Origin: Desulfurococcales archaeon
Lineage (GTDB): Archaea > Thermoproteota > Thermoprotei_A > CAZTBM01 > SZUA-1508
Length of the DNA: 22,815 nucleotides
Direction of reading: 5' to 3'
Assembly: GCA_015661855.1 (NCBI GenBank)
Contig: DQVH01000129.1
Coordinates: 1-22,815 of the forward strand
The notes beneath the pieces are model-generated. The model ran no database searches. It was given only the letters and a program-made list of their open reading frames with translations, and was not told the origin of the DNA. Position numbers and translations under genes: made by a program. Below are positions 1 to 5,998 of the stretch, piece by piece (the stretch's first letter is position 1; every line of letters starts with the position of its first letter).

Positions 1-3
1 CCA

Positions 4-399
4 TTAACCCCCATTAGGTGTTCTCTTAAGTCTCCTATAAGAGTATGGTATGAGTATCATATAAGTTATTGTGGTGAAGAGTATGTAGTTAAGTAATGTA
101 GTATTTGTAAGGTATATTCTCCCTAATTCATATGTTAATATGAGTATCAAGCTCATACCGGTAGTTACAGGTATTAGAGCTAAATACTTACTGTTAATGT
201 ATAGTTCAAGTATGAATAGTATAAACCCTGCTATTACAACTGGTATGAGTAGTGGTTTGTAGGGGTATATGAGTAGTATGGTGGTGACTAGAGGGGCTAT
301 GTAGAGTAGGCTTTTTACTCTACTATTTCGAGACGTAAGTGTACTAGTGTATAAAAGTATGCTTAATAGTATAAGTAGTGGTGTAACGAGTACTATCAT
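4..399 (-). CDS. Multi-pass membrane protein, unknown
   Basis: A 131-residue, very hydrophobic protein whose function I do not recognise. About four membrane-spanning stretches are visible, roughly residues 2-18, 30-65 (possibly two), 73-92 and 103-120, with a basic C-terminal tail (RRLKR). It begins at ATG three bases after the stop codon of the RDD gene at 403, with an AGAGAGGT ribosome-binding site lying inside the end of that gene. The two are therefore almost certainly co-transcribed, and the product may act with the RDD protein in the membrane. There are no cysteines and no obvious catalytic motif. Confidence 0.65.
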   Translation of the reverse strand: MIVLVTPLLILLSILLYTSTLTSRNSRVKSLLYIAPLVTTILLIYPYKPLLIPVVIAGFILFILELYINSKYLALIPVTTGMSLILILTYELGRIYLTNTTLLNYILFTTITYMILIPYSYRRLKRTPNGG

Positions 400-402
400 G
401 GT

Positions 403-834
403 TTAAACCTCTCTAACAACAACTGTTTGTGCTATGATATCTCCTATTCTCTTTCTATCCATCGTTACTAGAATAAATAGTAAACCTACAATGTAGAATA
501 TGGGCATTATATCAATGATTCTAAGTATATTCCTTACAACTATAGTTTTAAGTATACACGGTCTTCCATCATCCATTTCAACTCTTAATCGTAGAAGGCG
601 TTTACCAAGTGTATACCCGTACTTATACTCCATGTAGATATGGTATGGTATTGCGAAAACTAGGTAGCATAGGTTTAGTAGGAGAAGGTATTTGAGGCTT
701 AAATTAAAGTTTATACCGAGAACGTATAGGAAAGTATATGCAGCTGTATAGAGTCCTAGAGAGTCAATAATACATGATATTATCCTACTAGTTACTGGTG
801 CATAGTATGGTGCTATCCTTTTTTCTCTAGGTAT
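403..834 (-). CDS. RDD-family membrane protein, apparent ATA start
   Basis: The RDD family are small membrane proteins with about three helices and conserved Arg/Asp residues; some are linked to ion transport. The C-terminal half shows the family pattern: GKRLLRLRV, then RNILRIIDIMP, a hydrophobic helix, and RIGDIIAQTVVVRE. From the first ATG (633) the product would be only 76 residues and would lack the first RDD helix. The frame stays open upstream and encodes the missing part, YAPVTSRIISCIIDSLGLY, which has the family's Arg...Asp motif. No ATG, GTG or TTG exists in this extension. The likely start is ATA at 834-832, six bases after an AGGTGA ribosome-binding site, giving 143 residues. An undetected frameshift or sequencing error is the alternative. 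The gene sits between the winged-helix gene and the membrane-protein gene in one operon. Confidence 0.75.
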   Translation of the reverse strand: MPREKRIAPYYAPVTSRIISCIIDSLGLYTAAYTFLYVLGINFNLSLKYLLLLNLCYLVFAIPYHIYMEYKYGYTLGKRLLRLRVEMDDGRPCILKTIVVRNILRIIDIMPIFYIVGLLFILVTMDRKRIGDIIAQTVVVREV

Positions 835-840
835 TTTACT

Positions 841-846
841 TCACCT
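841..846 (-). promoter_or_regulatory. Ribosome-binding site AGGTGA deciding an ATA start
   Basis: Read on the minus strand, AGGTGA matches the archaeal anti-Shine-Dalgarno complement GGAGGTGATC. It lies exactly six bases before ATA at 834, the only plausible initiation codon for the full RDD domain. The spacing equals that seen before TTG and ATG starts elsewhere in the window. Confidence 0.6.
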
Positions 847-884
847 ATCTAGTATAGTGTACTGTTTTGAGAGTTATAATTTAC

Positions 885-1160
885 TCAGAATCTTAGTAGA
901 TGATATTTCTTTCTACGAATTCTAAACACCTCCTCTCTAAGGTCTTTCGATAAATTATAGCACCCCTCCTTATGTTCAAGTAGACCTTTCTCTATAAGCA
1001 TTCTTATAACTCTTCTCGGATCTTTAATACCCTCAAGTCTTAACTCTTTTTCGGCTATGATTTCACCTACAGATATATTTTTTATAAAGTAGTTTAGAAC
1101 CTTCTTTTCCTCATCACTTAACTCCATTTTTAATCGTATCTTAAACTCCATATAGTTCAT
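885..1160 (-). CDS. Small winged-helix-like protein
   Basis: A 91-residue charged protein. Residues about 12-75 (LSDEEKKVLNYFIK, then RRVIRMLIEKGLLEHKEGCYNLS) have the helix-turn-helix-wing rhythm of a winged-helix DNA-binding domain, including the 'EKGLLE' helix-to-wing transition common in such regulators. The tail is strongly basic (RIRRKKYHLLRF). Two in-frame ATGs lie at 1160 and 1151; I keep the upstream one, which follows a GTGAG motif. It is the first gene of a likely three-gene minus-strand operon with the RDD protein and a second membrane protein, so it may regulate them. The exact family is not recognised. Confidence 0.6.
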   Translation of the reverse strand: MNYMEFKIRLKMELSDEEKKVLNYFIKNISVGEIIAEKELRLEGIKDPRRVIRMLIEKGLLEHKEGCYNLSKDLREEVFRIRRKKYHLLRF

Positions 1161-1260
1161 AATAGCTCACTTACTACCCTTAGAGTAGTACTAGTCTACC
1201 TATATTCAAAAAGCTACTCTTGGAGGGCTTGAGGGTATCACTTTGTATAGGTATCTTTTT

Positions 1261-1285
1261 TAGTTAGTAGGTTCAATTTAAATCA
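1261..1285 (-). promoter_or_regulatory. Possible TATA element upstream of the winged-helix gene
   Basis: On the minus strand this AT-rich block holds TTTAAATT followed by an A-rich stretch, about 110 bases upstream of the winged-helix ATG. If it is the promoter, the mRNA has an untranslated leader of roughly 80-90 bases. The 235-base gap at 1161-1395 shows nothing else beyond an unremarkable purine-rich patch near 1222. Confidence 0.3.
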
Positions 1286-1395
1286 CTCTAAACAGTTATT
1301 ATGTGACTTTCCACTCTACTGTTATAGAGTATATTGGGATAAAAGTCTGTGGTACCTTTATTGGGGACTCTGATTTCTACAGCTATCCGCCTCTA

Positions 1396-1557
1396 TTATA
1401 CCTCTATATTACTACCTGAATACTCCTTTATTAGTAGTGCCATAGCTCTTCTTATAGCTTCACTTCTTGAACTGAATATTCCACTCTTTATTAGTTTATC
1501 TATTTCTTCAACTATTTCCTTGGGTACCTTAACTGATAGTATTACTACTCTTCCCAT
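1396..1557 (-). CDS. Ribbon-helix-helix (CopG/Arc-type) DNA-binding protein
   Basis: A 53-residue protein. The N-terminus MGRVVILSVKVPKEIVEEID is a typical RHH beta-strand followed by helix A. Then KLIKSGIFSSRSEAIRRAM is the standard 'G-x-F/Y-x-S-R-S-E-x-I-R' helix B, and helix B ends in LLIKEY. Such proteins dimerise and insert the paired beta-strand into the DNA major groove as transcriptional regulators. The ATG is preceded by an excellent GGAGGAAATCA ribosome-binding site, and the gene ends with tandem TAA TAG. A TTTTAAC TATA-like box on the minus strand near 1611-1618 would give a short leader. It is encoded alone, so its target is unknown and may be its own promoter. Confidence 0.88.
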   Translation of the reverse strand: MGRVVILSVKVPKEIVEEIDKLIKSGIFSSRSEAIRRAMALLIKEYSGSNIEV

Positions 1558-1607
1558 CTTTGATTTCCTCCTTCTATTCGTTCTATAACCTTTCTAGTGT
1601 TATTGGT

Positions 1608-1620
1608 TTAGTTAAAAGTG
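1608..1620 (-). promoter_or_regulatory. TATA-like box for the ribbon-helix-helix gene
   Basis: The minus strand reads CACTTTTAACTAA here. That is a plausible BRE/TATA about 25 bases before a start site near 1587, leaving a roughly 30-base leader that holds the GGAGG ribosome-binding site. Confidence 0.4.
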
Positions 1621-1721
1621 TATGCCCCTATAGAGATTAGTAGTTGAAGTTAAATAACTTTGAAGTAACTGTTTCAGATTCAATTGTGTATGATTGTTTT
1701 AATATTAGTAGCTATTTTCAC

Positions 1722-2747
1722 TTAGTAGTACCATGTGTTTACGTAGTTGTGTTCGTTTATATTACCTTGAATTCCCTCGTTATATGCTTTACAAACCTCC
1801 CTAAATGGGCATCCTTTAGTATTCCATAGGAAGCCTGTAATGGATATATTTGGGTTATCACATAGTGGTTTATCTCTTCTACATATTTTTCTACCAAACA
1901 TCCATAGGAAATCGTCTAGTATGAATGGGTTTACCTTTATCCTCTTTGTAACATTGTAGTATGCCTCTCTAACAATAAACCTTATTATCGTATCCTCTAT
2001 TGATGATACCTCTACACCCTTTAACACCTTATTTAGTATTCTTCTACCAAGCTTTACTATTCCCAGTCTGAATGCTATCCGTGTTAAATGGTTGTCTATG
2101 GGTAATCTAACGTTGTATGTATCTTTGTATTGTAATATACCACGTCTACTAAGAAACTTTGCTAGAAGGTATGCTTTCTTCTCCACTGGGTCTTCATATG
2201 CTTTAAAAACTTTTAATTGCTCTATAAAGCCATACCCTCTATACTTAAGCCTCTTGTAGCATCTACTTATTAGCTCTAGTACACTACCATTGTATAGTTT
2301 GATTAGCTTTATTGCTGCATCACGTAGTAACATTAGTCTTATTTTTTCATCCCATAGTTTAGTATTACCTATACAAAGCCATTTTCTTAACTCTTTAAGT
2401 GTTAGTTTAGATATATGTTTGGGGTTGAAGAATTCAGGGTTTTCATGGTATACTTTTGATCCTAAACGGTATAGTAGGTCTGCTCCATGATAGAATTCTC
2501 CATCAACCCAGGCTTCATAGGGGTTATTGGGTCTCGATGTTCTATGGTCTATTGAGACCATAAAGAAGAAGTATCTAGCAACACTCTCATAGTTATCGCT
2601 TTCACCTGGATAGTATAGTTCATTAGTAAACTTATCAATTGATACTACTTTAACATACTTATTAATGGCTTCAGCTACTCTAATACACTGATTCCTATTA
2701 ATACCTATATCTATTTTCAATTCTTGTGTATCCCTACAGTTTTTCAC
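1722..2747 (-). CDS. HhH-GPD-like protein with a C-terminal four-cysteine Fe-S loop
   Basis: A 341-residue protein starting at GTG. It resembles the helix-hairpin-helix base-excision glycosylase superfamily. Residues 215-229 (LPIDNHLTRIAFRLG) match the conserved 'P-V-D-T/N-H-x-x-R' segment that carries the catalytic aspartate of HhH glycosylases; here D218. Near the C-terminus C289, C296, C313 and C319 (C-x6-C-x16-C-x5-C, with GCPFREVC) resemble the endonuclease III/MutY [4Fe-4S] loop, though the middle spacing is longer. The N-terminal half (YHGADLLYRLGSKVY, then LTLKELRKWL) is not typical of EndoIII. It faintly recalls the queuosine-nucleoside glycosylase family, which is structurally related. 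Cleavage of a damaged DNA base or of a modified nucleoside is therefore the inference; the substrate is undetermined. An asparagine- and tyrosine-rich tail of about 15 residues follows the Fe-S loop. Confidence 0.7.
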   Translation of the reverse strand: MKNCRDTQELKIDIGINRNQCIRVAEAINKYVKVVSIDKFTNELYYPGESDNYESVARYFFFMVSIDHRTSRPNNPYEAWVDGEFYHGADLLYRLGSKVYHENPEFFNPKHISKLTLKELRKWLCIGNTKLWDEKIRLMLLRDAAIKLIKLYNGSVLELISRCYKRLKYRGYGFIEQLKVFKAYEDPVEKKAYLLAKFLSRRGILQYKDTYNVRLPIDNHLTRIAFRLGIVKLGRRILNKVLKGVEVSSIEDTIIRFIVREAYYNVTKRIKVNPFILDDFLWMFGRKICRRDKPLCDNPNISITGFLWNTKGCPFREVCKAYNEGIQGNINEHNYVNTWYY

Positions 2748-2832
2748 TAATGTTTATGTATTGTTCCCTCATTTAAGTTTTTCTTTTATGGTTAAGTATG
2801 GTATATGAGTGTATTTGAGCTTCCATCTAGGA

Positions 2833-3312
2833 CTATATGTTTTCTAGGTAATAGTCTCCTCTATACACTTTACTTGGTGGTTTAGCTAGTTTTATAAAGA
2901 CTAGTTGGGCTATTCTTGCACCCTCTCTCAACTTTACACCGTAAGGGTTATGTACTACTAGTAGACTTACGCTTCTACCCTTGTATCCTGGATCCCAAAC
3001 TGCACATCTAATGTCAACTCCTAGTCTCAGTAGTGTTGATCTGGGGAATGCTAGTCCAATACTATCTCTAGGTACTTCGATAACCTCATTATACATTATC
3101 TTGTATACTCCTGGTGGTAGCGTCCAAACACCATTTTCTGGTCTTATCTCTTCAACTCTTGGTAGCTCTTTATCCTTAAATCCAATATAGCCTGCTGATG
3201 TAAATCTGAATACCGATCTTAATGTTAAATCTACACCTGCTGGTTGTACTTGTACCCCACTATCCACTAGATCTTTTAGGAACTTGATAACTTCATCTCC
3301 TGGAAGAGCCAA
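2833..3312 (-). CDS. dut: dUTPase / dCTP deaminase-like nucleotidohydrolase
   Basis: A 159-residue protein of the trimeric dUTPase/Dcd fold. Visible family motifs are VQPAGVDLTL (motif 1 region), PRSTLLRLGVDIRCAVWDPGYKGRSV (the substrate-binding 'R-S-S/T' and 'D-P-G-Y-x-G' segments) and GARIAQLVF near the end. The family removes pyrophosphate from dUTP, keeping uracil out of DNA and supplying dUMP. After DPGYKG the sequence reads SLLVVHN, without the glutamate that dCTP deaminases use for deamination, so a dUTPase-only role is favoured. The start is TTG, seven bases after GGTGA, with a TTTTAAAA box about 33-40 bases upstream. It sits between the HhH glycosylase-like gene and the small-protein cluster; uracil exclusion and base excision make a sensible pairing. 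Confidence 0.85.
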   Translation of the reverse strand: MALPGDEVIKFLKDLVDSGVQVQPAGVDLTLRSVFRFTSAGYIGFKDKELPRVEEIRPENGVWTLPPGVYKIMYNEVIEVPRDSIGLAFPRSTLLRLGVDIRCAVWDPGYKGRSVSLLVVHNPYGVKLREGARIAQLVFIKLAKPPSKVYRGDYYLENI

Positions 3313-3343
3313 TAGTAATTCACCGTTTAAGTATGGTGTTTAA

Positions 3344-3354
3344 GGTTTTAAAAT
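3344..3354 (-). promoter_or_regulatory. TATA box for the dUTPase-like gene
   Basis: The minus strand reads ATTTTAAAACC. It lies 32-42 bases before the TTG start, putting transcription initiation near 3322 and leaving just enough leader for the GGTGA ribosome-binding site. Confidence 0.5.
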
Positions 3355-3421
3355 GTTTTCCTCCAAAACTCTCATATAGTTAAAGCTACTATGTTTTAGT
3401 ATAGTTTATTCTCTAGTTTGT

Positions 3422-3589
3422 TTACGGTTTAACTGTTTTCTCGGTTTTTGGTGTAAAGAGTGAACATGCTAATGCGTATGGGTGAACTGTGTAACCTTTA
3501 AGTTTACAGTAGAAGTTTGAGTAATTTTCACACATACTACAAGTTAGCCTTATACTGTGTTTACTACTCTTTTTCCTCTTTCTAAACAT
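3422..3589 (-). CDS. Small cysteine-rich (zinc-finger-like) protein
   Basis: A 55-residue protein. A basic N-terminus (FRKRKKSSKHSIR) is followed by a cysteine module: TCSMCENYSNFYC, then KLKGYTVHPYALACSLF. The pattern C17-x2-C20-x7-C28-x13-C42 suggests a single metal site (zinc or Fe-S). This spacing, with its aromatic residues, occurs in small uncharacterised archaeal proteins, but I cannot name a family. The ATG lies 14 bases downstream of the stop of the preceding 65-residue gene, and a GGAG ribosome-binding site overlaps that stop. The two are thus probably translated from one mRNA. The basic arm suggests nucleic-acid binding, which is inference. Confidence 0.7.
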   Translation of the reverse strand: MFRKRKKSSKHSIRLTCSMCENYSNFYCKLKGYTVHPYALACSLFTPKTEKTVKP

Positions 3590-3603
3590 TTTCAGTATGA
3601 CTC

Positions 3604-3801
3604 CTACACTTTAATTATACTTTTAATATTTATTAGAGCCTCCTTTAAGTCTAGTAGTGCCCTATAATAGTTAAATAGGGTACCTGGTTTTACCAGTTCA
3701 GCTCTTGAGATATCAGCTAATATTGATTCTAACACGCCTATAGCACTAAACGCTCTATCTAATTCTTGTTTAACCTTCTCTAACTCTTTAAACCGCTCCA
3801 T
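3604..3801 (-). CDS. Small helical protein, unknown
   Basis: A 65-residue protein predicted to be almost wholly helical. Hydrophobic residues repeat in heptad style (FKELEKVKQELDRAFSAIGVL, later ALLDLKEALINIKSII), as in a small helical hairpin or coiled coil. No catalytic motif is seen. A good GGAGAG ribosome-binding site lies eight bases before the ATG. Its stop codon overlaps the ribosome-binding site of the 55-residue cysteine-rich protein. The ORF ending at 3788 overlaps its start by 14 bases in another frame. The tight spacing argues for a conserved small operon rather than chance ORFs. Confidence 0.6.
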   Translation of the reverse strand: MERFKELEKVKQELDRAFSAIGVLESILADISRAELVKPGTLFNYYRALLDLKEALINIKSIIKV

Positions 3802-3910
3802 TCAGCACTCTCCTTACGGCATTTTTCCCTATGATGTTTTTTAGATGTCCTTTAATATCCTTATTTCTTACATATCTTATGAGGAGGGTTAACTCTTGAT
3901 GTAAGTTTAT
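3788..3910 (-). CDS. Possible 40-residue protein without a canonical start (or gene remnant)
   Basis: An open frame running from just after a TGA to a TAA at 3788. Its composition looks like real protein (ELTLLIRYVRNKDIKGHL, then IIGKNAVRRVLNGAV, a helical basic segment). It overlaps the start of the 65-residue gene by 14 bases, as operonic genes often do. It contains no usable ATG, GTG or TTG. The only candidate initiator is ATA at 3910, 13 bases after GAGGTG, which is longer than ideal. It may be an ATA-started small protein, a frameshifted remnant, or chance. Confidence is low. Confidence 0.3.
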   Translation of the reverse strand: MNLHQELTLLIRYVRNKDIKGHLKNIIGKNAVRRVLNGAV

Positions 3911-4255
3911 TCATTTCATTCTACACCTCATGGTACATAGTCAAGCCCAACACTATAAGGCTTTAATCTAAGTCCTTCACTCCTACACCGTGAAACAGGT
4001 TATTAGGGGTTACATTATACCCACAAATAGTTATAAAAGTAAATAAATATATCGTTAACCGTTAAATAGCCCGCTAGCTCCTACAGGTTTAGGAGGGTAT
4101 ATTCATTTCCATATTCTCATAATTCTTGTAGAGTTGTAGAGCACTCACATAATGATTGTCTAGTTAGATTAGATTACTCTAGTGACTCCACCATAATATA
4201 CGCTTAATGAGAGTTTAATAGTGGCTCTACATTCGCTCCATGGACTCGTGGCCGT
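3911..4255. other. Long gene-free stretch
   Basis: No convincing coding frame on either strand. A perfect 6-bp hairpin, CTCCTA / TAGGAG with a six-base loop, lies at 4078-4095 and could be a structured RNA end. A minus-strand TTTTATAAC element near 4032-4040 could be the promoter of the small-protein operon at 3422-3910. I looked for tRNA T-arms and box C/D or H/ACA motifs and found none. Confidence 0.4.
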
Positions 4256-4269
4256 AAAATTTAAATTTT
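4256..4269 (+). promoter_or_regulatory. TATA box of the AdoMet decarboxylase gene
   Basis: AAAATTTAAATTTT is a perfect 14-base palindrome that contains a TATA element. The usual 25-base spacing puts transcription initiation near 4285-4292, so the leader would be about 20 bases and begin inside the G/C-run element. Confidence 0.5.
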
Positions 4270-4270
4270 A

Positions 4271-4304
4271 TTGGGGGGTAAACCCCCTCAAGGGGGTGGG
4301 GGGT
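4271..4304 (+). promoter_or_regulatory. G/C-run leader with two mutually exclusive hairpins
   Basis: A run of six Gs, TAAA and five Cs can form one hairpin. The same C-run, with TCAA and five Gs, can form an alternative hairpin, followed by six more Gs directly before the start codon. This is a striking GC island in AT-rich DNA. The last G-rich part (GGGGGTGGGGGGT) takes the place of a ribosome-binding site. Whether the upstream G-run is transcribed depends on where transcription starts. Confidence 0.45.
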
Positions 4305-4308
4305 ATGG

Positions 4309-4722
4309 ATGATGACAGTGACCTTGAAGTCTATGGTGGGGTTGGGGCGTATAAGTCAAAAGTATAGTGCTGAGGCTAAGGTTGTTGGTAAACATATCTA
4401 CGGTAATCTCTACGACTGTGACTACAATGTTTTAACGGATGAGGAAAGGCTTCGCCAAATAGCTGTTAAGGCTGCACAGATTGGCTGTATGACACTTCTT
4501 GATGTTAAATCTTGGAAGATCGGTTTAGGTGTATCAGTTCTCGCTGTTGTTCTTGAGAGTCATATTGCAATACATACATGGCCTGAGTACAATTTTGCAA
4601 CAGTTGACGTGTATACTTGTGGTGCAAAAACGAAACCTGAGGAAGCATTTAACTTTATAGTTAAAGAGTTAAAGGCTAAGAAGGTGGTATGGGGTTACGC
4701 TGATAGGTCATACCTGGAATAG
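4309..4722 (+). CDS. speH: Pyruvoyl S-adenosylmethionine decarboxylase proenzyme
   Basis: A 137-residue class 1B (prokaryotic/archaeal) AdoMet decarboxylase. It makes decarboxylated AdoMet, the aminopropyl donor for spermidine and longer polyamines that stabilise nucleic acids in thermophiles. The motifs are complete: VVGKHIYGNLYDC, MTLLDVKSWK, then LESHIAIHTWPEYNFATVD. The self-cleavage site is E83-S84, where S84 becomes the pyruvoyl group. H89 and C104 (VYTCG) are the expected processing and catalytic proton-transfer residues. Crenarchaea also carry a close paralogue that is an arginine decarboxylase; the 'TLLDVKSWKIG' segment favours AdoMet decarboxylase here, but substrate choice cannot be proved. 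The start is ATG at 4309; an out-of-frame ATG lies four bases upstream. Confidence 0.9.
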   Translation: MMTVTLKSMVGLGRISQKYSAEAKVVGKHIYGNLYDCDYNVLTDEERLRQIAVKAAQIGCMTLLDVKSWKIGLGVSVLAVVLESHIAIHTWPEYNFATVDVYTCGAKTKPEEAFNFIVKELKAKKVVWGYADRSYLE

Positions 4723-4807
4723 TATATTAATAGGGCAGTAGTGTTGTAGAAGTAGAATACTATTTAAAAAGTGTTTTTACCTCTAATAAGCCTAGTGAAA
4801 AGAGCAG

Positions 4808-5998
4808 ATGATAAAGGGAGTCTACGATATCATTATTGTTGGTTGTGGATTTGCAGCACTAAGTTTACTAAAGAACATTAAGGGAGAATATAGGATAGCT
4901 GTTTTTGAAGAACATAGTACAGTAGGTTACCCACTACACTGTACCGGCATAGTCAGTGATAAAGCTGTAGAGTATATAGGTACTCCTGCTAGACAGAGTA
5001 TAGTTAACTCATTCAAATCTATAACTCTATACTCTCCACTATGGAAGCCTATTACAATAGATTATAAGCGTAAAATAATACATGTCCTTGATAGAGTTCA
5101 CTTAGAAAAACTACTCTATGAGAGCTCACTTAGTACAAATATAGAGTTCTATTTTGGAGAGAGAGTGGAAAAGGTTTATCCCAATAGGAAACTCATAATC
5201 ACTAATCATGGTAAACTGGTTAAGGGGGATATAGTAGTAGTTTGTGAAGGCTCTCAACATAAAATTCTAAATTCTATTCTAGGTAGGAGTCGTGGATGGA
5301 AAATACACGGTATACAGTGGGATGTAAGAGCTAAACTAAATATCGGATTTGACGAGATTGTAATCTACTTCTCAAATACGGTATCACCAAACTATTTCTC
5401 ATGGTTAGTACCATTAAGTAGTAAAGTAGTAAGAATAGGTATTGGTGGATATAAAGTTAACATATACAGATTAAAGTATGTTACAGAGCTATTTACTAAA
5501 AGAGGGTTTATAATAGTACATAGTGTAGGTAAACCTTTCGGAGGCACTATTGTACTAGGACCGCCAATGCTAAAGGATTATATAGGCACTACTATATTTC
5601 TTGGTGATTCAGGTTTCCACACTAAACCTTTTACTGGTGGTGGTATTCTAACTATAAGCTTATTCTCTAGTATTCTAGCTAGATCACTACTTAAACATGG
5701 CATTACACTCTATGCTCTAGAGAGATATCATAATTGTAGTTTATGGTTGAAACGTAGACTTCAAGTACAATATGTTATCTCTAAACTCTTCCATAATCTA
5801 AGTGATTATGAGAAGGATAGGTTATGGGATATACTTATACAGTATGGTGTAGATAGTATTTTGGGTAGGAGTACTTTTGATTTTCACGAAGAAAATATAA
5901 AGTATATTCTAAGAGTGAAAAGCACTTTACTACCGTATATTCTGAAAACCATTAAACCATACTATGCTATGAGGGGACTATTAGATCTGCTACTATAG
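4808..5998 (+). CDS. Geranylgeranyl-reductase-family FAD oxidoreductase
   Basis: A 396-residue flavoprotein of the geranylgeranyl reductase family. These enzymes saturate the isoprenoid chains of archaeal membrane lipids or reduce related prenyl substrates. The N-terminus IIIVGCGFAALSLL is an FAD-binding Rossmann loop (G-x-G-x-x-A rather than G-x-G-x-x-G). An acidic residue at the end of strand 2 (VFEEH) binds ribose. LHCTGIVS is the conserved family segment after it, and IFLGDSGFHTKPFTGGGI is the second FAD motif, where most members have GDAAG. These variations suggest a divergent paralogue rather than the main lipid reductase. A TATTTAAAAAG box at 4758-4768 suggests its own promoter. Its 3' end overlaps the convergent membrane-protein gene by 32 bases. 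Confidence 0.8.
   Translation: MIKGVYDIIIVGCGFAALSLLKNIKGEYRIAVFEEHSTVGYPLHCTGIVSDKAVEYIGTPARQSIVNSFKSITLYSPLWKPITIDYKRKIIHVLDRVHLEKLLYESSLSTNIEFYFGERVEKVYPNRKLIITNHGKLVKGDIVVVCEGSQHKILNSILGRSRGWKIHGIQWDVRAKLNIGFDEIVIYFSNTVSPNYFSWLVPLSSKVVRIGIGGYKVNIYRLKYVTELFTKRGFIIVHSVGKPFGGTIVLGPPMLKDYIGTTIFLGDSGFHTKPFTGGGILTISLFSSILARSLLKHGITLYALERYHNCSLWLKRRLQVQYVISKLFHNLSDYEKDRLWDILIQYGVDSILGRSTFDFHEENIKYILRVKSTLLPYILKTIKPYYAMRGLLDLLL

Noticed and set aside
1349..1588. Plus-strand open frame of 79 codons
   Set aside because: It is antisense to the well-supported ribbon-helix-helix gene (1396-1557, minus) and has no ribosome-binding site.
3930..3995. Short minus-strand frame ending GLRLKPYSVGLDYVP
   Set aside because: Only about 22 codons, with no start codon of any kind (including ATA) and no ribosome-binding site; probably chance.
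4309..4376. ATGATGA followed by CTGA as a box C/D RNA
   Set aside because: ATGATGA is the start of the AdoMet decarboxylase gene, the CTGA is about 60 bases away, and no C'/D' pair lies between.
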